In this document: one piece after another, positions 8,919 through 17,930 of the stretch | Layout of the letters: each line of letters begins with the position of its first letter | How positions within the stretch are numbered: position 1 is the stretch's first letter | Origin: Hymenobacter negativus | GTDB taxonomy: Bacteria; Bacteroidota; Bacteroidia; Cytophagales; Hymenobacteraceae | Assembly: GCF_017571495.1 (NCBI RefSeq) | Contig: NZ_JAGETZ010000012.1 | Span: 62,001-126,000, forward strand | DNA length: 64,000 nt | Reading direction: 5' to 3' | Translations under genes and position numbers: made by a program | Notes under the pieces: generated by a model | What the model was told of the DNA's origin: nothing | The model's database searches: none | Seen by the model: only the letters and a program-made list of their open reading frames with translations

Positions 8919-10322
8919 ATGTTGACAAACACTCTTTATTCCCGTGCGGCCATGGCGCTGCTGCTGGCGGCCGGCGCGGCGCTATCGTCCTGCAACGACA
9001 AGACCGAAGTGGCTACTCCGGAGCGGGTAGTGGGCGAGAAATTCTCCGGCGACACCCTGCGCAGCCCCCTGAAAGGCACGATTCCGGGTCGCACTGCGCC
9101 GTATTATATGACCAAGGACGTGACTGTGAACGACGGCGACACGCTCTGGATTCAGGCCGGCGTGAAGATTATTGTCATCGGTAACCCGCGCACGCCTAGT
9201 ACTTTCGGCCAGGCCACCAACAACCCCACTTTCTTCATCAACGGCGTGCTGCTGAGCACCGGCACCAAAAGCCAGCCAGTCGACATCAACGTGGCCGACA
9301 ACCTGAAGAGCGACCCCTCGACCGTGGTGGACGTGGCCGCCGACCCGTCCTTCAAAGGCTACTGGGGCGGCATCAACGGCGACGGCGCCTCGCTCATCGC
9401 CATGAAATGGACTAATATGGGTTATGTGGGCGGGCCCTACGGCGCCAACGCCCCCACTGGCTACGCGGCTGGCGACCCCAAATTCGGCATCTCCATGCTG
9501 GCCCGCAAGGCCAACGCCCGCTTTGTGCTGGAAGACTCCTACATCCACGGCTCGGTGGACGACTGCATCCGCCTGCAAAACGCCAACTTCAGCGTCATGC
9601 GCAACAAGTTTGAGAAGACGGGCAAGGCTGGCGGCGAGGCGGTGAACGTGAAGGCCGGCTGCGTGGGCGATATTGCTTACAACGTCTTTGTGGGGGGCGC
9701 TACCAACGGCGCGAAAGTGGCCTCGGTGGCTGGCTCGCCGGTGCAAACCAACGTGGCAACCTACAACAACACCTTCGCCAACTGCGGCTACCGCCAGACC
9801 AAATCCGGCCGCGGTGGCTCCATCAACTACGAGGTGCAGGCCAAAGGCTTAATCTATAACAACCTGATTGTGAACTGCCGCTTTGGCCTGCGCCTGCGCT
9901 CCGACGACCGTCCCGACACGGCCAACGTGCGTTATGGCAACCAGTATTACTACGCCAACACCACCGACCAAGCCGCCGAGCTCAACGCCGCCACCGCCGG
10001 CTCGCTCACCCGTAGCAAAAGCACCGACACCCGCGGCGCGGCCCAGGCCAACAGCCCCCGCTTCCAGTCTTTCGACCTGACGACGGCCTCAGGCACCACG
10101 GCGGCCCCCACCACGACCATTCAGTGGACCAACTTCCTCAAGCCAGCCGACAACCTGCATCTGCAAGCCGGCTCGCCCGCCTTGGGCAAGGGCTACACAT
10201 CTTTTCAGCCGCTCAATGCCGTGAGCAGCGTGAACGTGCCGGGCATTTTCACGCCCACGAGCACCGCGCCCGGAGTAGATGCCGGCGCCTACCAGGCAAA
10301 CGGCTCGGGCAACCAATACTAA
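8919..10322 (+). CDS. Lipoprotein with right-handed beta-helix fold
   Basis: A 467-residue protein with a lipoprotein signal (LLLAAGAALSSC, Cys at about 24) followed by NDKTE. The mature part shows parallel beta-helix character with turns such as VEDSYIHGSVDDCIRLQNA-like rungs, asparagine ladders (YNNTFANCGY, IYNNLIVNC) and a final SPALGKGYTS / DAGAYQ motif typical of polysaccharide-lyase-like surface proteins. It lies 84 bp after the receptor and just before the phytase. Presumably it is an outer-membrane surface partner that binds substrate. No catalytic residues are recognised, so an enzymatic role is not claimed. Confidence 0.82.
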   Translation: MLTNTLYSRAAMALLLAAGAALSSCNDKTEVATPERVVGEKFSGDTLRSPLKGTIPGRTAPYYMTKDVTVNDGDTLWIQAGVKIIVIGNPRTPSTFGQATNNPTFFINGVLLSTGTKSQPVDINVADNLKSDPSTVVDVAADPSFKGYWGGINGDGASLIAMKWTNMGYVGGPYGANAPTGYAAGDPKFGISMLARKANARFVLEDSYIHGSVDDCIRLQNANFSVMRNKFEKTGKAGGEAVNVKAGCVGDIAYNVFVGGATNGAKVASVAGSPVQTNVATYNNTFANCGYRQTKSGRGGSINYEVQAKGLIYNNLIVNCRFGLRLRSDDRPDTANVRYGNQYYYANTTDQAAELNAATAGSLTRSKSTDTRGAAQANSPRFQSFDLTTASGTTAAPTTTIQWTNFLKPADNLHLQAGSPALGKGYTSFQPLNAVSSVNVPGIFTPTSTAPGVDAGAYQANGSGNQY

Positions 10323-10347
10323 GTCACCCTGCTTCTGCCTGTTGCTC

Positions 10348-11490
10348 GTGCGCTTTTCTCCGACTTCCCTTCTGAGCCTAGCTGGCAGGTTGGCCACGGC
10401 CGCACTGCTAACGCAATGCCACTCAGTGGCCACCACGGCCAGCCTGACGCAGCCCGCCCCTTCGGCCGTGGTGCAGCCCGTCGTCGTGACCGACCCGGTG
10501 CCGCACGACACCGATGACCCCGCCATCTGGATTAACCCCACCGACCCGGCCCGGAGCCTCATCGTGGGCACCGACAAGGATGCCGACGGCGGCCTGTATG
10601 TCTTCGACCTGCACGGCAAGATGCTGCCGGGCAAAACAGTGCACAACCTGCGCCGCCCCAACAACGTGGATATTGCCTACGGCCTGAAGCTCAGTGGGCA
10701 GCTCACCGACTTTGCGCTCGCCACCGAGCGCGAGCAGTTCCGGCTTCGGGCCTTCCGCTTGCCCGACATGCAGCCCCTTGACCTTGGCAACCTCGCCGTA
10801 TTTGTCGGCGAGCCGCTGGCCGAACGCTTGCCCATGGGCATTGCGTTCTACACCCGTCCCACCGACGGCGCACTCTTCGCCATCGTGGGCCGCAAGGTGG
10901 GGCCGAGGGAAGGCTACCTCTGGCAATACCAGCTCAGCGACGACGGCACGGGACATATAAAGGCCACCGTGGTGCGCAAGTTCGGGAAGTGGAGCGGCAA
11001 GAAGGAAATCGAATCCATTGCCGTCGATAACGAGCTAGGTTATGTCTACTACTCCGACGAAGGCGTGGGCGTGCGCCAGTACTTCGCCGACCCTGCCAAA
11101 GGCGATGTCGAGTTGGCCCTGTTCGCCACCACGGGCTTCACGGAGGACCACGAAGGCATTTCCATTTACAAAACTGGCCCACAAACCGGCTATCTGCTGG
11201 TGTCGGACCAGGGCGCCAACCAGTTCCACATCTTCCGCCGCGAGGGTACACCTGCCCAGCCCTACAGCCACCCGCTCCTGAAAGTGGTGCGCGTGGCCGC
11301 CCAGGTCAGCGACGGCTCCGACATGACTAATACCGCGCTGCCGGGTTTTCCGCATGGATTGTTCGTGGCCATGTCCACTGACCGCACTTTCCACTACTAC
11401 CGCTGGGAAGACTTGGCTGGCAAAGAATTGGCTCGGTCACCGGAAATCGGGCACGAGGGTACGGCCACGTTGGTCAGCCCAGGCAAGTAA
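10348..11490 (+). CDS. Beta-propeller phytase, lipoprotein
   Basis: Hydrolyses myo-inositol hexakisphosphate using calcium ions. Family signatures are plentiful: HDTDDPAIWINP near the N terminus, SLIVGTDKDADGGLYVFDL, RRPNNVDIAYG, YVYYSDEGVGVRQY, EDHEGISIY, YLLVSDQGANQFHIF and FPHGLFVAMS near the end. These are the metal and phosphate site strands of the six-bladed propeller. The GTG at 10348 is preferred because it gives a compact lipoprotein signal ending ALLTQC; an ATG at 10279 would overlap the upstream gene by 44 bp. With the receptor and beta-helix lipoprotein it forms a surface phosphate-scavenging locus. No Pho-box-like site was recognised. Confidence 0.92.
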   Translation: MRFSPTSLLSLAGRLATAALLTQCHSVATTASLTQPAPSAVVQPVVVTDPVPHDTDDPAIWINPTDPARSLIVGTDKDADGGLYVFDLHGKMLPGKTVHNLRRPNNVDIAYGLKLSGQLTDFALATEREQFRLRAFRLPDMQPLDLGNLAVFVGEPLAERLPMGIAFYTRPTDGALFAIVGRKVGPREGYLWQYQLSDDGTGHIKATVVRKFGKWSGKKEIESIAVDNELGYVYYSDEGVGVRQYFADPAKGDVELALFATTGFTEDHEGISIYKTGPQTGYLLVSDQGANQFHIFRREGTPAQPYSHPLLKVVRVAAQVSDGSDMTNTALPGFPHGLFVAMSTDRTFHYYRWEDLAGKELARSPEIGHEGTATLVSPGK

Positions 11491-11562
11491 GCCAACGGTC
11501 GACGCGGACAAGGTTTACTAAGTTATTATCCTTAGCGAACCGTGTGCTTGGCCGTACCGGCC

Positions 11563-12084
11563 TCACGCCACTGCATCGTCTTCGTACCTGCCGAAATAAT
11601 AGTCGTTGGAATAGGTAGCGATGAGCTGGCCATCTTTCATGATAATGCTGCACCCATGCCCGGCCCAGGCCGGCTCAAACTCGATGGCGCCGTAGCGGTG
11701 GCGCAGCGTCGGCTCTTCAGGAATGGACACCAAGGTTAAGTTGCTCTGCGCGTAGGCATCATCGGCTGAGTAGATACCAAATTCGCGTTGGTTAACCACC
11801 AACTCGGGTTCGCCGGTATCGGGTCCAAAGCCGTAGTTGATGTTCTCGAAATCATCCAGGCAATCGGCCCACAGCAGCTGCTTGACGGTGGGCAGCTCAT
11901 CCGGCGAAAGGGCCAGAAAGTCGTTCAGCACGGCCACCATGCGCTCGGTAATGATGCGGCCTGAGTCCAATTCGGGCAGGAACCGCACCTGGACCGGGCA
12001 GCCAAACAGGGCGGATTCGACGGTAATGTTGGCGAAATCATAATCGTCCCAGGTGCAGTGGCGCAGGAGTTCGTCGCGGGTCAT
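11563..12084 (-). CDS. Uncharacterised acidic protein, DUF6985-like, possible immunity protein
   Basis: A 173-residue soluble acidic protein with no signal peptide. The opening FANITVESALFGCPVQVRF and the later DDFENINYGF and GCSIIMKDGQLIATYSNDYYFG segments resemble the DUF6985-type domain seen among small proteins of polymorphic-toxin immunity sets. It is 35 bp downstream of another immunity-like gene on the same strand and forms a two-gene operon with it. No toxin gene is visible nearby. The domain name is from memory of the family's look and is uncertain. Confidence 0.6.
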   Translation of the reverse strand: MTRDELLRHCTWDDYDFANITVESALFGCPVQVRFLPELDSGRIITERMVAVLNDFLALSPDELPTVKQLLWADCLDDFENINYGFGPDTGEPELVVNQREFGIYSADDAYAQSNLTLVSIPEEPTLRHRYGAIEFEPAWAGHGCSIIMKDGQLIATYSNDYYFGRYEDDAVA

Positions 12085-12119
12085 AAGGCAGGGAATTAAC
12101 GGAGGAGTCCGCGGTTGAT

Positions 12120-12818
12120 TTACAGTCTGGATGCGGTAATTTTCTTGAGCGCGACTTTCGCAGCAGTCCGTCCATTAGGTTTGGCGCTCACGGTCAGGGC
12201 AGTCAGTTTCGCTGCTGCTGGCTGGTAGCGATGAAAGCCCAGGAGCTCAATGGCACGTTCCTGAACGTACGGGTCCTCATCGTCCAGAAAGGGATAAAGC
12301 AGGGTTTCAATGTCAGTTGGCGAGGTGAGGGCCATGATGGCAAACGCTGTTTGGGTTCGGAGTTGGTCTTCATCAGTTTCAGCTGTAAATGCAGTGGAAA
12401 GCGCTCCGATAATTTCCCGGTCCAGCAAGTATTTGGGGGATATTTGTCTGCTGGGAAAGTCAAAAAAATGGTCTTCAAAATCTTCAATGCCGTTGCTGTG
12501 GGGATGCTGATGGAGGGTGTCGAGGAACGATGATAAGCTTCTAAACCTGGGCGCTAGGTCCAACTCTTCGTGGCTTAAATAACAGACCATATTTTTCAAA
12601 GGTCCGTCAACATACAGGCACCAATAATTGGAATTATCGTCGGTCATAAAGGGCACTAAGCATCGGTAAACCGGAAAACTTCCGAGATATTCCCGCAGTT
12701 CTTCAAATTCCTCCTCGGCCAATACGACGAACCCATCCCGGGGTGCAAAGGCTTCCAACTTGTCGATGGCTGAGCTGGTAATATTATGTCGGGTCAATAC
12801 TGCTTTTAGGTGCTCCAT
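12120..12818 (-). CDS. SUKH-like protein with C-terminal HEAT-type repeats
   Basis: A 232-residue soluble protein. Residues about 25-110 have the pattern of SMI1/KNR4 (SUKH) immunity domains: a Glu-rich helix EEEFEELREYLG followed by the aromatic strands SNYWCLYVDGPL and SFLDTLHQ. Residues about 140-230 contain two HEAT-like units (YPFLDDEDPYVQERAIELLG, then AAAKLTALTV). It is the first gene of a leftward pair with the DUF6985-like gene. Immunity or scaffold function is inferred from domain type only. Confidence 0.55.
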   Translation of the reverse strand: MEHLKAVLTRHNITSSAIDKLEAFAPRDGFVVLAEEEFEELREYLGSFPVYRCLVPFMTDDNSNYWCLYVDGPLKNMVCYLSHEELDLAPRFRSLSSFLDTLHQHPHSNGIEDFEDHFFDFPSRQISPKYLLDREIIGALSTAFTAETDEDQLRTQTAFAIMALTSPTDIETLLYPFLDDEDPYVQERAIELLGFHRYQPAAAKLTALTVSAKPNGRTAAKVALKKITASRL

Positions 12819-13210
12819 AGCGTTGGGATGGGCATTGGTGTAGCGTTACCAATGCTGGGCTATACGAAGGCCACCCGCTTAAGTAACCAGTGGCACGCCC
12901 CGGCATCAGTATGTGCCACAAAGCCGCTATCACTACCGGCTTATACCCCGTGCAACGGAAATCCTCGGCTTTTGTCGACCAGGTTGTTGTGAATGCCCTA
13001 ACCGGGGCCACAGTGGCCCATGCCGCGCCCAGCGCTGGCTTCGAGGCCTTTACCAACCTGCCCAGTGGCAGCTTCGGCGACAATCCGGCAGGGATAATAT
13101 AGGCCTTTGTCAAATCCAGAGGCTACTGTAGCCAGTGGGAGCGGCTTCGGCAACCCGGAGTACCAGCGCCTGCTGCGGCTCTGTAACGGCGACATTTACT
13201 AAGGGTAAGG
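12819..13210. other. Stretch without an intact gene
   Basis: About 390 bp with only short, conflicting frames. A run around 13000-13100 translates as VVNALTGATVA with FTNLPSGS-like text, reminiscent of a decayed secreted-protein repeat, but nothing can be assigned. It leads into the truncated kinase gene. Confidence 0.4.
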
Positions 13211-13687
13211 GTGGGCTGGCTTAGGGCATCGCACCTGAATAGGGCATGGTCGAAAGACCAACTCGACCGCCTCGACCGCGTGCCCAAAGACGTAGTGCTG
13301 TTGCCCGCCCTAGCCGAAATCCAGGCCATATATGTACCCTTGGCCCAGCGCAAGCAGGTGGCGCTGGCGGTGGCTTGCTCACCCGGCCTGCACTGCCACA
13401 CCGACCCGAACTTCCTGCGCGTGGTGCTACGAAACCTGGTGCAAAATGCCATTAAGTTTACGCCCGCCGCCGTGTGCTTGCGCATAACCGACACCGGTTC
13501 CGGCCTGGAAGCCGCCCGCCCCGCCCAATTACTGAGCGACACCGCTCCGCCGCCCACTCACGGCCTGGGCCTGCGTCTCACCCGCGAGTTCGTGCAAAAG
13601 CTGGGCGGCCGGCTTACGGTCCACTCCTTATCCGAGCAGGGCACCACATTTGAGGTGGAGCTGGCTGCAAGTAAGGCATCCCGATAG
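13211..13687 (+). pseudogene. Histidine kinase C-terminal remnant (ATPase domain only)
   Basis: The 158-residue frame starts inside what should be the end of a dimerisation/phosphoacceptor domain (NRAWSKDQLDRL) and continues into a HATPase domain: N box RNLVQNAIKF, G1 box ITDTGSGL and G2 box HGLGLRLTREFVQKLGG. The phosphoacceptor histidine, all sensor parts and about ten residues between N box and G1 box are missing. It therefore cannot be a working kinase and is best read as a 5'-truncated remnant. Confidence 0.75.
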
Positions 13688-13821
13688 CAGCCCATTCGGG
13701 GTCGAAGGGGACGAGCAAGCCGAGGCTTAGGCAGGCAAGTAGTAACGCATGGGGCGGTGACGAAAAGGGGCAAACAGTGACAGGCAGCCAGTAGCTCTAC
13801 CGGTGGCTGCCGGGCAGCGGG

Positions 13822-14160
13822 CTAGTGGAAGGCGTGTAGGTAGAAGGTGCCGTTGCTAACGGTTACAAATTCCGTAGCAGTAGGGTTGCTGGATGCCAGG
13901 CCAGCTGTGAAGCTGAATGTGCCGCTGATTTGCTGTTGGGATTTGTCATACTTGGTCACTACTACGGTGCCGTTGCTGGCATTGGGACCGTTTTGGGTAT
14001 TATAGTATTTGCTTGGGCTAGTCGCGGTGGACACCACGGCCAGGATAGGTGAAAACTTTACGTCACCAAAGCTCCCTCTTACCCGGCCGGCCGCCGAAAA
14101 AAATGGGCCAACGGCCTGAACTAATACGCCAGCGACCAGACACCCCGACAGCTCTACCAT
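13822..14160 (-). pseudogene. 3' remnant of a DUF6252-like secreted protein
   Basis: The last part (GTVVVTKYDKSQQQISGTFSF, then VTVSNGTF) resembles the C-terminal beta-sandwich of DUF6252-type Bacteroidota lipoproteins. The upstream part of this 112-residue frame (MVELSGCLVAGVLV and following) does not look like the family and there is no signal peptide fitting it. I read it as a decayed 3' end; an expressed short protein cannot be excluded. Confidence 0.4.
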
Positions 14161-14397
14161 TAACGCGATGCTGACCCGGAAAGCCCAGAAGTGGCAGACC
14201 AGGGGCGCGGTGGCAGTTGTCCACGTAGATGGGAACGTGGAAAACTGTCATCCTAGGCTATTCTTAAGACGCATTCGTGTCTTATCACATCATTCAAGCT
14301 ACCTGGCTTGTGAGTCGGTGCCTATTTGTTTAGCAGCATCCTATTTGCTTCACAATTCCCATACTATTAAAATAGGCTATCAGCTAAGCCGTAGCGG

Positions 14398-15261
14398 CTA
14401 ACCGAGGTAGGGTTTGAGAGCCTTGGAGCGCGTGGTGTGCTTGAGGCGGCGGATGGCCTTCTCCTTTATCTGCCGCACCCGCTCGCGGGTTAGCGCGAAT
14501 TTCTCCCCAATCTCTTCCATCGTCAGCGCCGCGTGGCCATTCAGCCCAAAGTAGAGCGTCACGACGTCGGCTTCGCGCATGGTCAGGGTCGAGAGGGCGC
14601 GCTGGACCTCGCGGCGCAGGGAGTCGTTGAGCAGGCCCGCATCGGGGCGCTCCGCGTCTTCGTCCGCCATGACGTCGAGCAGGCGGTTTTCCTCGCCCTG
14701 CACGAAGGGTGCATCCATCGAGACGTGGCGGCCGGAAATTTTCAGGGTGTCCACCACCTCGGAGGTGCTCAGCTCCAGCAACTCGGCAATCTCGTCGGGG
14801 GAGGGCTCGCGCTCGAACTTTTGCTCCAGTTCCGAGAACGAGCGGCTGATTTTATTGAGCGAGCCCACCCGGTTCAGGGGCAGGCGCACGATGCGGCTCT
14901 GCTCGGCCAGGGCCTGCAGGATGCTCTGGCGAATCCACCACACGGCGTAGGAGATGAACTTGAAGCCTTTCGTTTCATCGAAACGCTTGGCGGCTTTGAT
15001 GAGCCCCAGGTTGCCCTCGTTGATGAGGTCGCCCAGGGTCAGGCCCTGGTTCTGGTACTGCTTGGACACTGATACGACGAAGCGCAGGTTGGCCTTGGTC
15101 AGCTTTTCGAGGGCCATCTGGTCCCCCTCGCGAATGCGCTGGGCCAGTTCCACTTCCTCGTCGATGGATACCAAGTTCACTTTGCCAATCTCCTGGAGAT
15201 ACTTGTCCAGCGACTGGCTTTCGCGGTTGGTAATCTGCTTGCTGATTTTGAGCTGTCTCAT
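14398..15261 (-). CDS. rpoD: Primary RNA polymerase sigma factor (sigma-70, RpoD/SigA type)
   Basis: A 287-residue sigma-70 protein of the Bacteroidota primary type, which lacks region 1.1. Region 1.2 opens with SLDKYLQEIGKVNLVS; region 2 carries the core-binding and -10 recognition helices (NLRFVVSVSKQYQNQGL, GFKFISYAVWWIRQSI); region 3 has EQSRIVRLPLNRVGS; region 4 ends with the helix-turn-helix LTRERVRQIKEKAIRRL. It directs RNA polymerase to TAnnTTTG-type promoters. Members of this phylum can carry more than one such gene, so whether this is the principal copy cannot be told from the window. It stands alone among decayed genes. Confidence 0.92.
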   Translation of the reverse strand: MRQLKISKQITNRESQSLDKYLQEIGKVNLVSIDEEVELAQRIREGDQMALEKLTKANLRFVVSVSKQYQNQGLTLGDLINEGNLGLIKAAKRFDETKGFKFISYAVWWIRQSILQALAEQSRIVRLPLNRVGSLNKISRSFSELEQKFEREPSPDEIAELLELSTSEVVDTLKISGRHVSMDAPFVQGEENRLLDVMADEDAERPDAGLLNDSLRREVQRALSTLTMREADVVTLYFGLNGHAALTMEEIGEKFALTRERVRQIKEKAIRRLKHTTRSKALKPYLG

Positions 15262-16101
15262 GCGGTAACGGTACTACTTGTTTTGGTTTCAGAGGAGGAA
15301 CAATCTCCCGGTGCTTTATTTGGCCGGTTCCAACGGTTATCAAGATGCCATCCTGTGAAAAGGTTCACGGCGAAGGTAAAGTCCTGATTCCGGCTGGCAA
15401 CTGCTGGTGCAGGAAGGCTCCGAATTCAGTGGATGTACGTAGCGGCAATTCGTCGGGGATGGTGAGTCAGTAGTAGCTTATTTGTCACGGACTTGGCCGA
15501 CCTCACCATTGCCTATCCGCTAGGGAGCACTATTATAAGCGCACGGATTATCCGCGCGCTCGTCACTTTTTCGCTGTTTTTGCCTTGGGGCAAGCCGAAC
15601 TGACGAACGTGAAAGCAGAACCAGATTTTGTGGCTTTTGACACTAAATTAATTCGCTACCCTGAATAAGGCGAGCCGCATTATCAGGTCCCTGTGCCGAA
15701 CTCTTCCGCGCCACTGTACCCTTCAACTCTGCCGTAAGGTGCTCACCCCGGCCGAGCAAACACATTAAACTAATGCGCGCTGAGAAAACACCGGCATGAC
15801 CAATGAGGCCATGATGCTCGGCTGGCTTGGATACTCTACAAAAGCAAGTAAAATAGCTTGCAAATCTCTTAAGGCCTTGATAATTAATGATAGTTTACTG
15901 TTAGTTCATTGGGCTGCGGTGGAATATTGGCTGAAGCTCTTATTTATCATCACAGTACGTTACGTGTTGCTTGGCAGCAAGCAGTACAGTAGTCTCCCGT
16001 GCTTACTTCGCGCCGGGGTGCCGGTTGGCCTGAGCCGGCCGTTCAAGCTGGTGGGCAACCTCATTGGCCCCGCCTGTTCCGCCAGACCCTCTCCGTCATT
16101 T
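15262..16101. other. 840-bp stretch with no recognisable gene
   Basis: No frame here shows a coherent domain. The upstream part is GC-rich and the part around 15830-15960 is AT-rich. A 106-codon rightward frame at 15796-16116 has no recognisable motif and runs into the 3' end of the leftward gene at 16102. I see no RNA gene or clear promoter; it may hold decayed sequence. Confidence 0.4.
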
Positions 16102-16665
16102 CTAGTGGGTGGGTAGGGCAGACAGGCCGTCCTGCTTGTACAGGAAGTCTCGGTATTGCCGGCCGTTGACGGTGTAAGCCCCTTCGGCAAAGCGGCAATC
16201 ATGGCTCCCAACGTAGCCCAGCATGCCGTAGTGCAGGTACGCGTAGTGGTGAAAGCCCGAAATCTGATAAAAGCGCTTGTCCCTACCAGTGGTTGCCACT
16301 ACAATGGTATCGGTCTTTTTAAAGCTGGCAAAAGCCAGCGGGATGTTGAACTCGTACAGTCCGTCGCGTTGCGGGTAGTGCACCACCGTGTCTTTCAAAA
16401 CCTTCCCCTTTCGGACGAGGTAGAAGGCAAGCTTTCCGAGCTCCGCTTTGGTGAAGCCGCTGAAGGAAACGGCCGGGTGCTCTGTAATGGCGCTGATGGT
16501 ATCGCAGACGGCCGAATATCTTTCCTCGTCGAGCACAGCCTGCTTTTTCCGGCGCTCCAGCGACCACCAGAACCCGCCGGCCAGCAGCGCCACCACCGCC
16601 AGTACCACGCCGAGCACCACCAGGCAGCCGTTGAGAAATCTGCGTCCCTGAGTAGGAGCTTGCAT
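16102..16665 (-). CDS. Hypothetical protein with N-terminal membrane anchor
   Basis: 187 residues. A single hydrophobic helix (CLVVLGVVLAVVALLAGGFWW, about 14-34) precedes a charged linker (SLERRKKQ) and a periplasm-facing domain with many Tyr and His residues, including YQISGFHHYAYLHYGMLGY and a final TVNGRQYRDFLYKQ. I do not recognise the family. Codon use and the intact frame suggest a real gene. Confidence 0.6.
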   Translation of the reverse strand: MQAPTQGRRFLNGCLVVLGVVLAVVALLAGGFWWSLERRKKQAVLDEERYSAVCDTISAITEHPAVSFSGFTKAELGKLAFYLVRKGKVLKDTVVHYPQRDGLYEFNIPLAFASFKKTDTIVVATTGRDKRFYQISGFHHYAYLHYGMLGYVGSHDCRFAEGAYTVNGRQYRDFLYKQDGLSALPTH

Positions 16666-16901
16666 AGCGCTTCAACTTATTGCACAGCGAAGGTATACGC
16701 GCGGTGGTCTGGTTAGGCTGCGTACTGCCCAACCCGGGCGGAGCGCACCAGCAACTTAGGTGCTGGTGGCTGCGGCCCAAAGGCCCGTTGCAAGTTGTAC
16801 CAGTCGGCGCATCAGCGGGCAGCCGTGCTTCGTAATTACGCCCGAAATTTGCCCCTATGGAATGACCAACAAGCTGAGCACGCGCCGCCGGTTGCCTAGG
16901 G

Positions 16902-17309
16902 CTAAAGCTGAGCGTAGGCCAGTAGCGTCTTAAATGCCGCACGCGACAGGCCAGTAGCGTATAGCGTAACCTGCGCCTCGGGGGCCGCAACGCGTAGGTA
17001 CGTAACCAAGACGCGCTGCTTGCGGCCCATAAAGTAATCGGTTTCGTACATCCGCACGCGCTGACCCGCGACCACGGCCGACCATTCGGCTACGATGTGC
17101 ATCGGGCCGCCATCGCGCGTCGGCCGGGGCTGCCAATACGCTACGTGCAGTGCGCGGCCACCGGGCGCTTCCCACCGGCGAAATTCCAGGTGGGCTGAGA
17201 CACCCGGCAAGGAGGCTAGCGGCACCTCTTCAGAGCTAGTGCCAACCAATTTGTAATCAGCCGGTAGCGGAAGCAGTAAATGGGCAATAAGCCACGGAAC
17301 GAGAGCCAT
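16902..17309 (-). CDS. Hypothetical protein
   Basis: 135 residues, with a hydrophobic start (MALVPWLIAHLLLPLPA) that could be a signal peptide, then a beta-rich part (LEFRRWEAPGGRALHVAYW, VRMYETDYFMGRKQRVLV). The family is not recognised. It lies beside transposase remnants, so partial decay is possible. Confidence 0.5.
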   Translation of the reverse strand: MALVPWLIAHLLLPLPADYKLVGTSSEEVPLASLPGVSAHLEFRRWEAPGGRALHVAYWQPRPTRDGGPMHIVAEWSAVVAGQRVRMYETDYFMGRKQRVLVTYLRVAAPEAQVTLYATGLSRAAFKTLLAYAQL

Positions 17310-17421
17310 GAACCAAGGAGACGGGCTAGGAAAGGCGAACCGGAAGTACAGGCAGGTACTTGAGCAAATTAGCTAGCTGGATGGGCAGGCCATAGGGTAT
17401 CGGGCAGCGTTCGTTCTATTC

Positions 17422-17813
17422 CTATTCCAGTTTCGCTTGCCTGACCAACTGCCGGCCCCCGACGCTGTACGCAACATCTATCGCAACGGGTTGGCCACGC
17501 CAATAAAAAGTGCCGATTCCGAACGGGACGGTGCCCCTATGCTCAAAAAGGCGCGGCGCGAGGTTGACGCGCGGGCTGTCGAGGCACACGAGCGCGGGCG
17601 GCGAGTGGTTGGCAGCCAACCGAGCGGCTTAGTTGAGTTGCTCCCAGAGGCGCTGTTGTTGCCAGCGCCGGAAATAGTAGTCGAACGCCGTCCAGGCAGG
17701 AAACGGAGCCGGCAAGTTGCGCAATTGACAACCCGTGCGGCGGCTATGCTGCAGCGCATCAACGACTTGCCGAAGGTATAGACGGCGTTTGCGTTGCACT
17801 GGCTGTAGCGGAG
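17422..17813 (-). pseudogene. IS5-family transposase remnant (DUF4096 region and start of DDE domain)
   Basis: Reading leftward from about 17813, a frame gives VVDALQHSRRTGCQLRNL and PFPAWTAFDYYFRRW, the classic N-terminal DUF4096 motif of IS5 transposases, and stops at 17629-17631. In another frame just downstream, PPALVCLDSPRVNLAPRLF followed by EHRG matches the region around the first catalytic Asp of the same family. So the transposase is broken by at least one frameshift and a stop. The second piece continues in a 65-codon open frame whose tail (GIGTFYWRGQPVAIDV) does not look like transposase. Terminal inverted repeats were not found. Confidence 0.68.
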
Positions 17814-17930
17814 CCTAGTAACTCCGCCGGCAACTTAATGACTCGTTTTCTTTCTCGACACAGTCATCCCCAACACGCTCTTAAAGGGAGTTGATACCTG
17901 TTATGAGGCAGGTCTTTGCCAGCTGCATGA

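Noticed and set aside
15796..16116. 106-codon rightward frame
   Set aside because: No domain, odd composition and overlap with the 3' end of a better-supported leftward gene.
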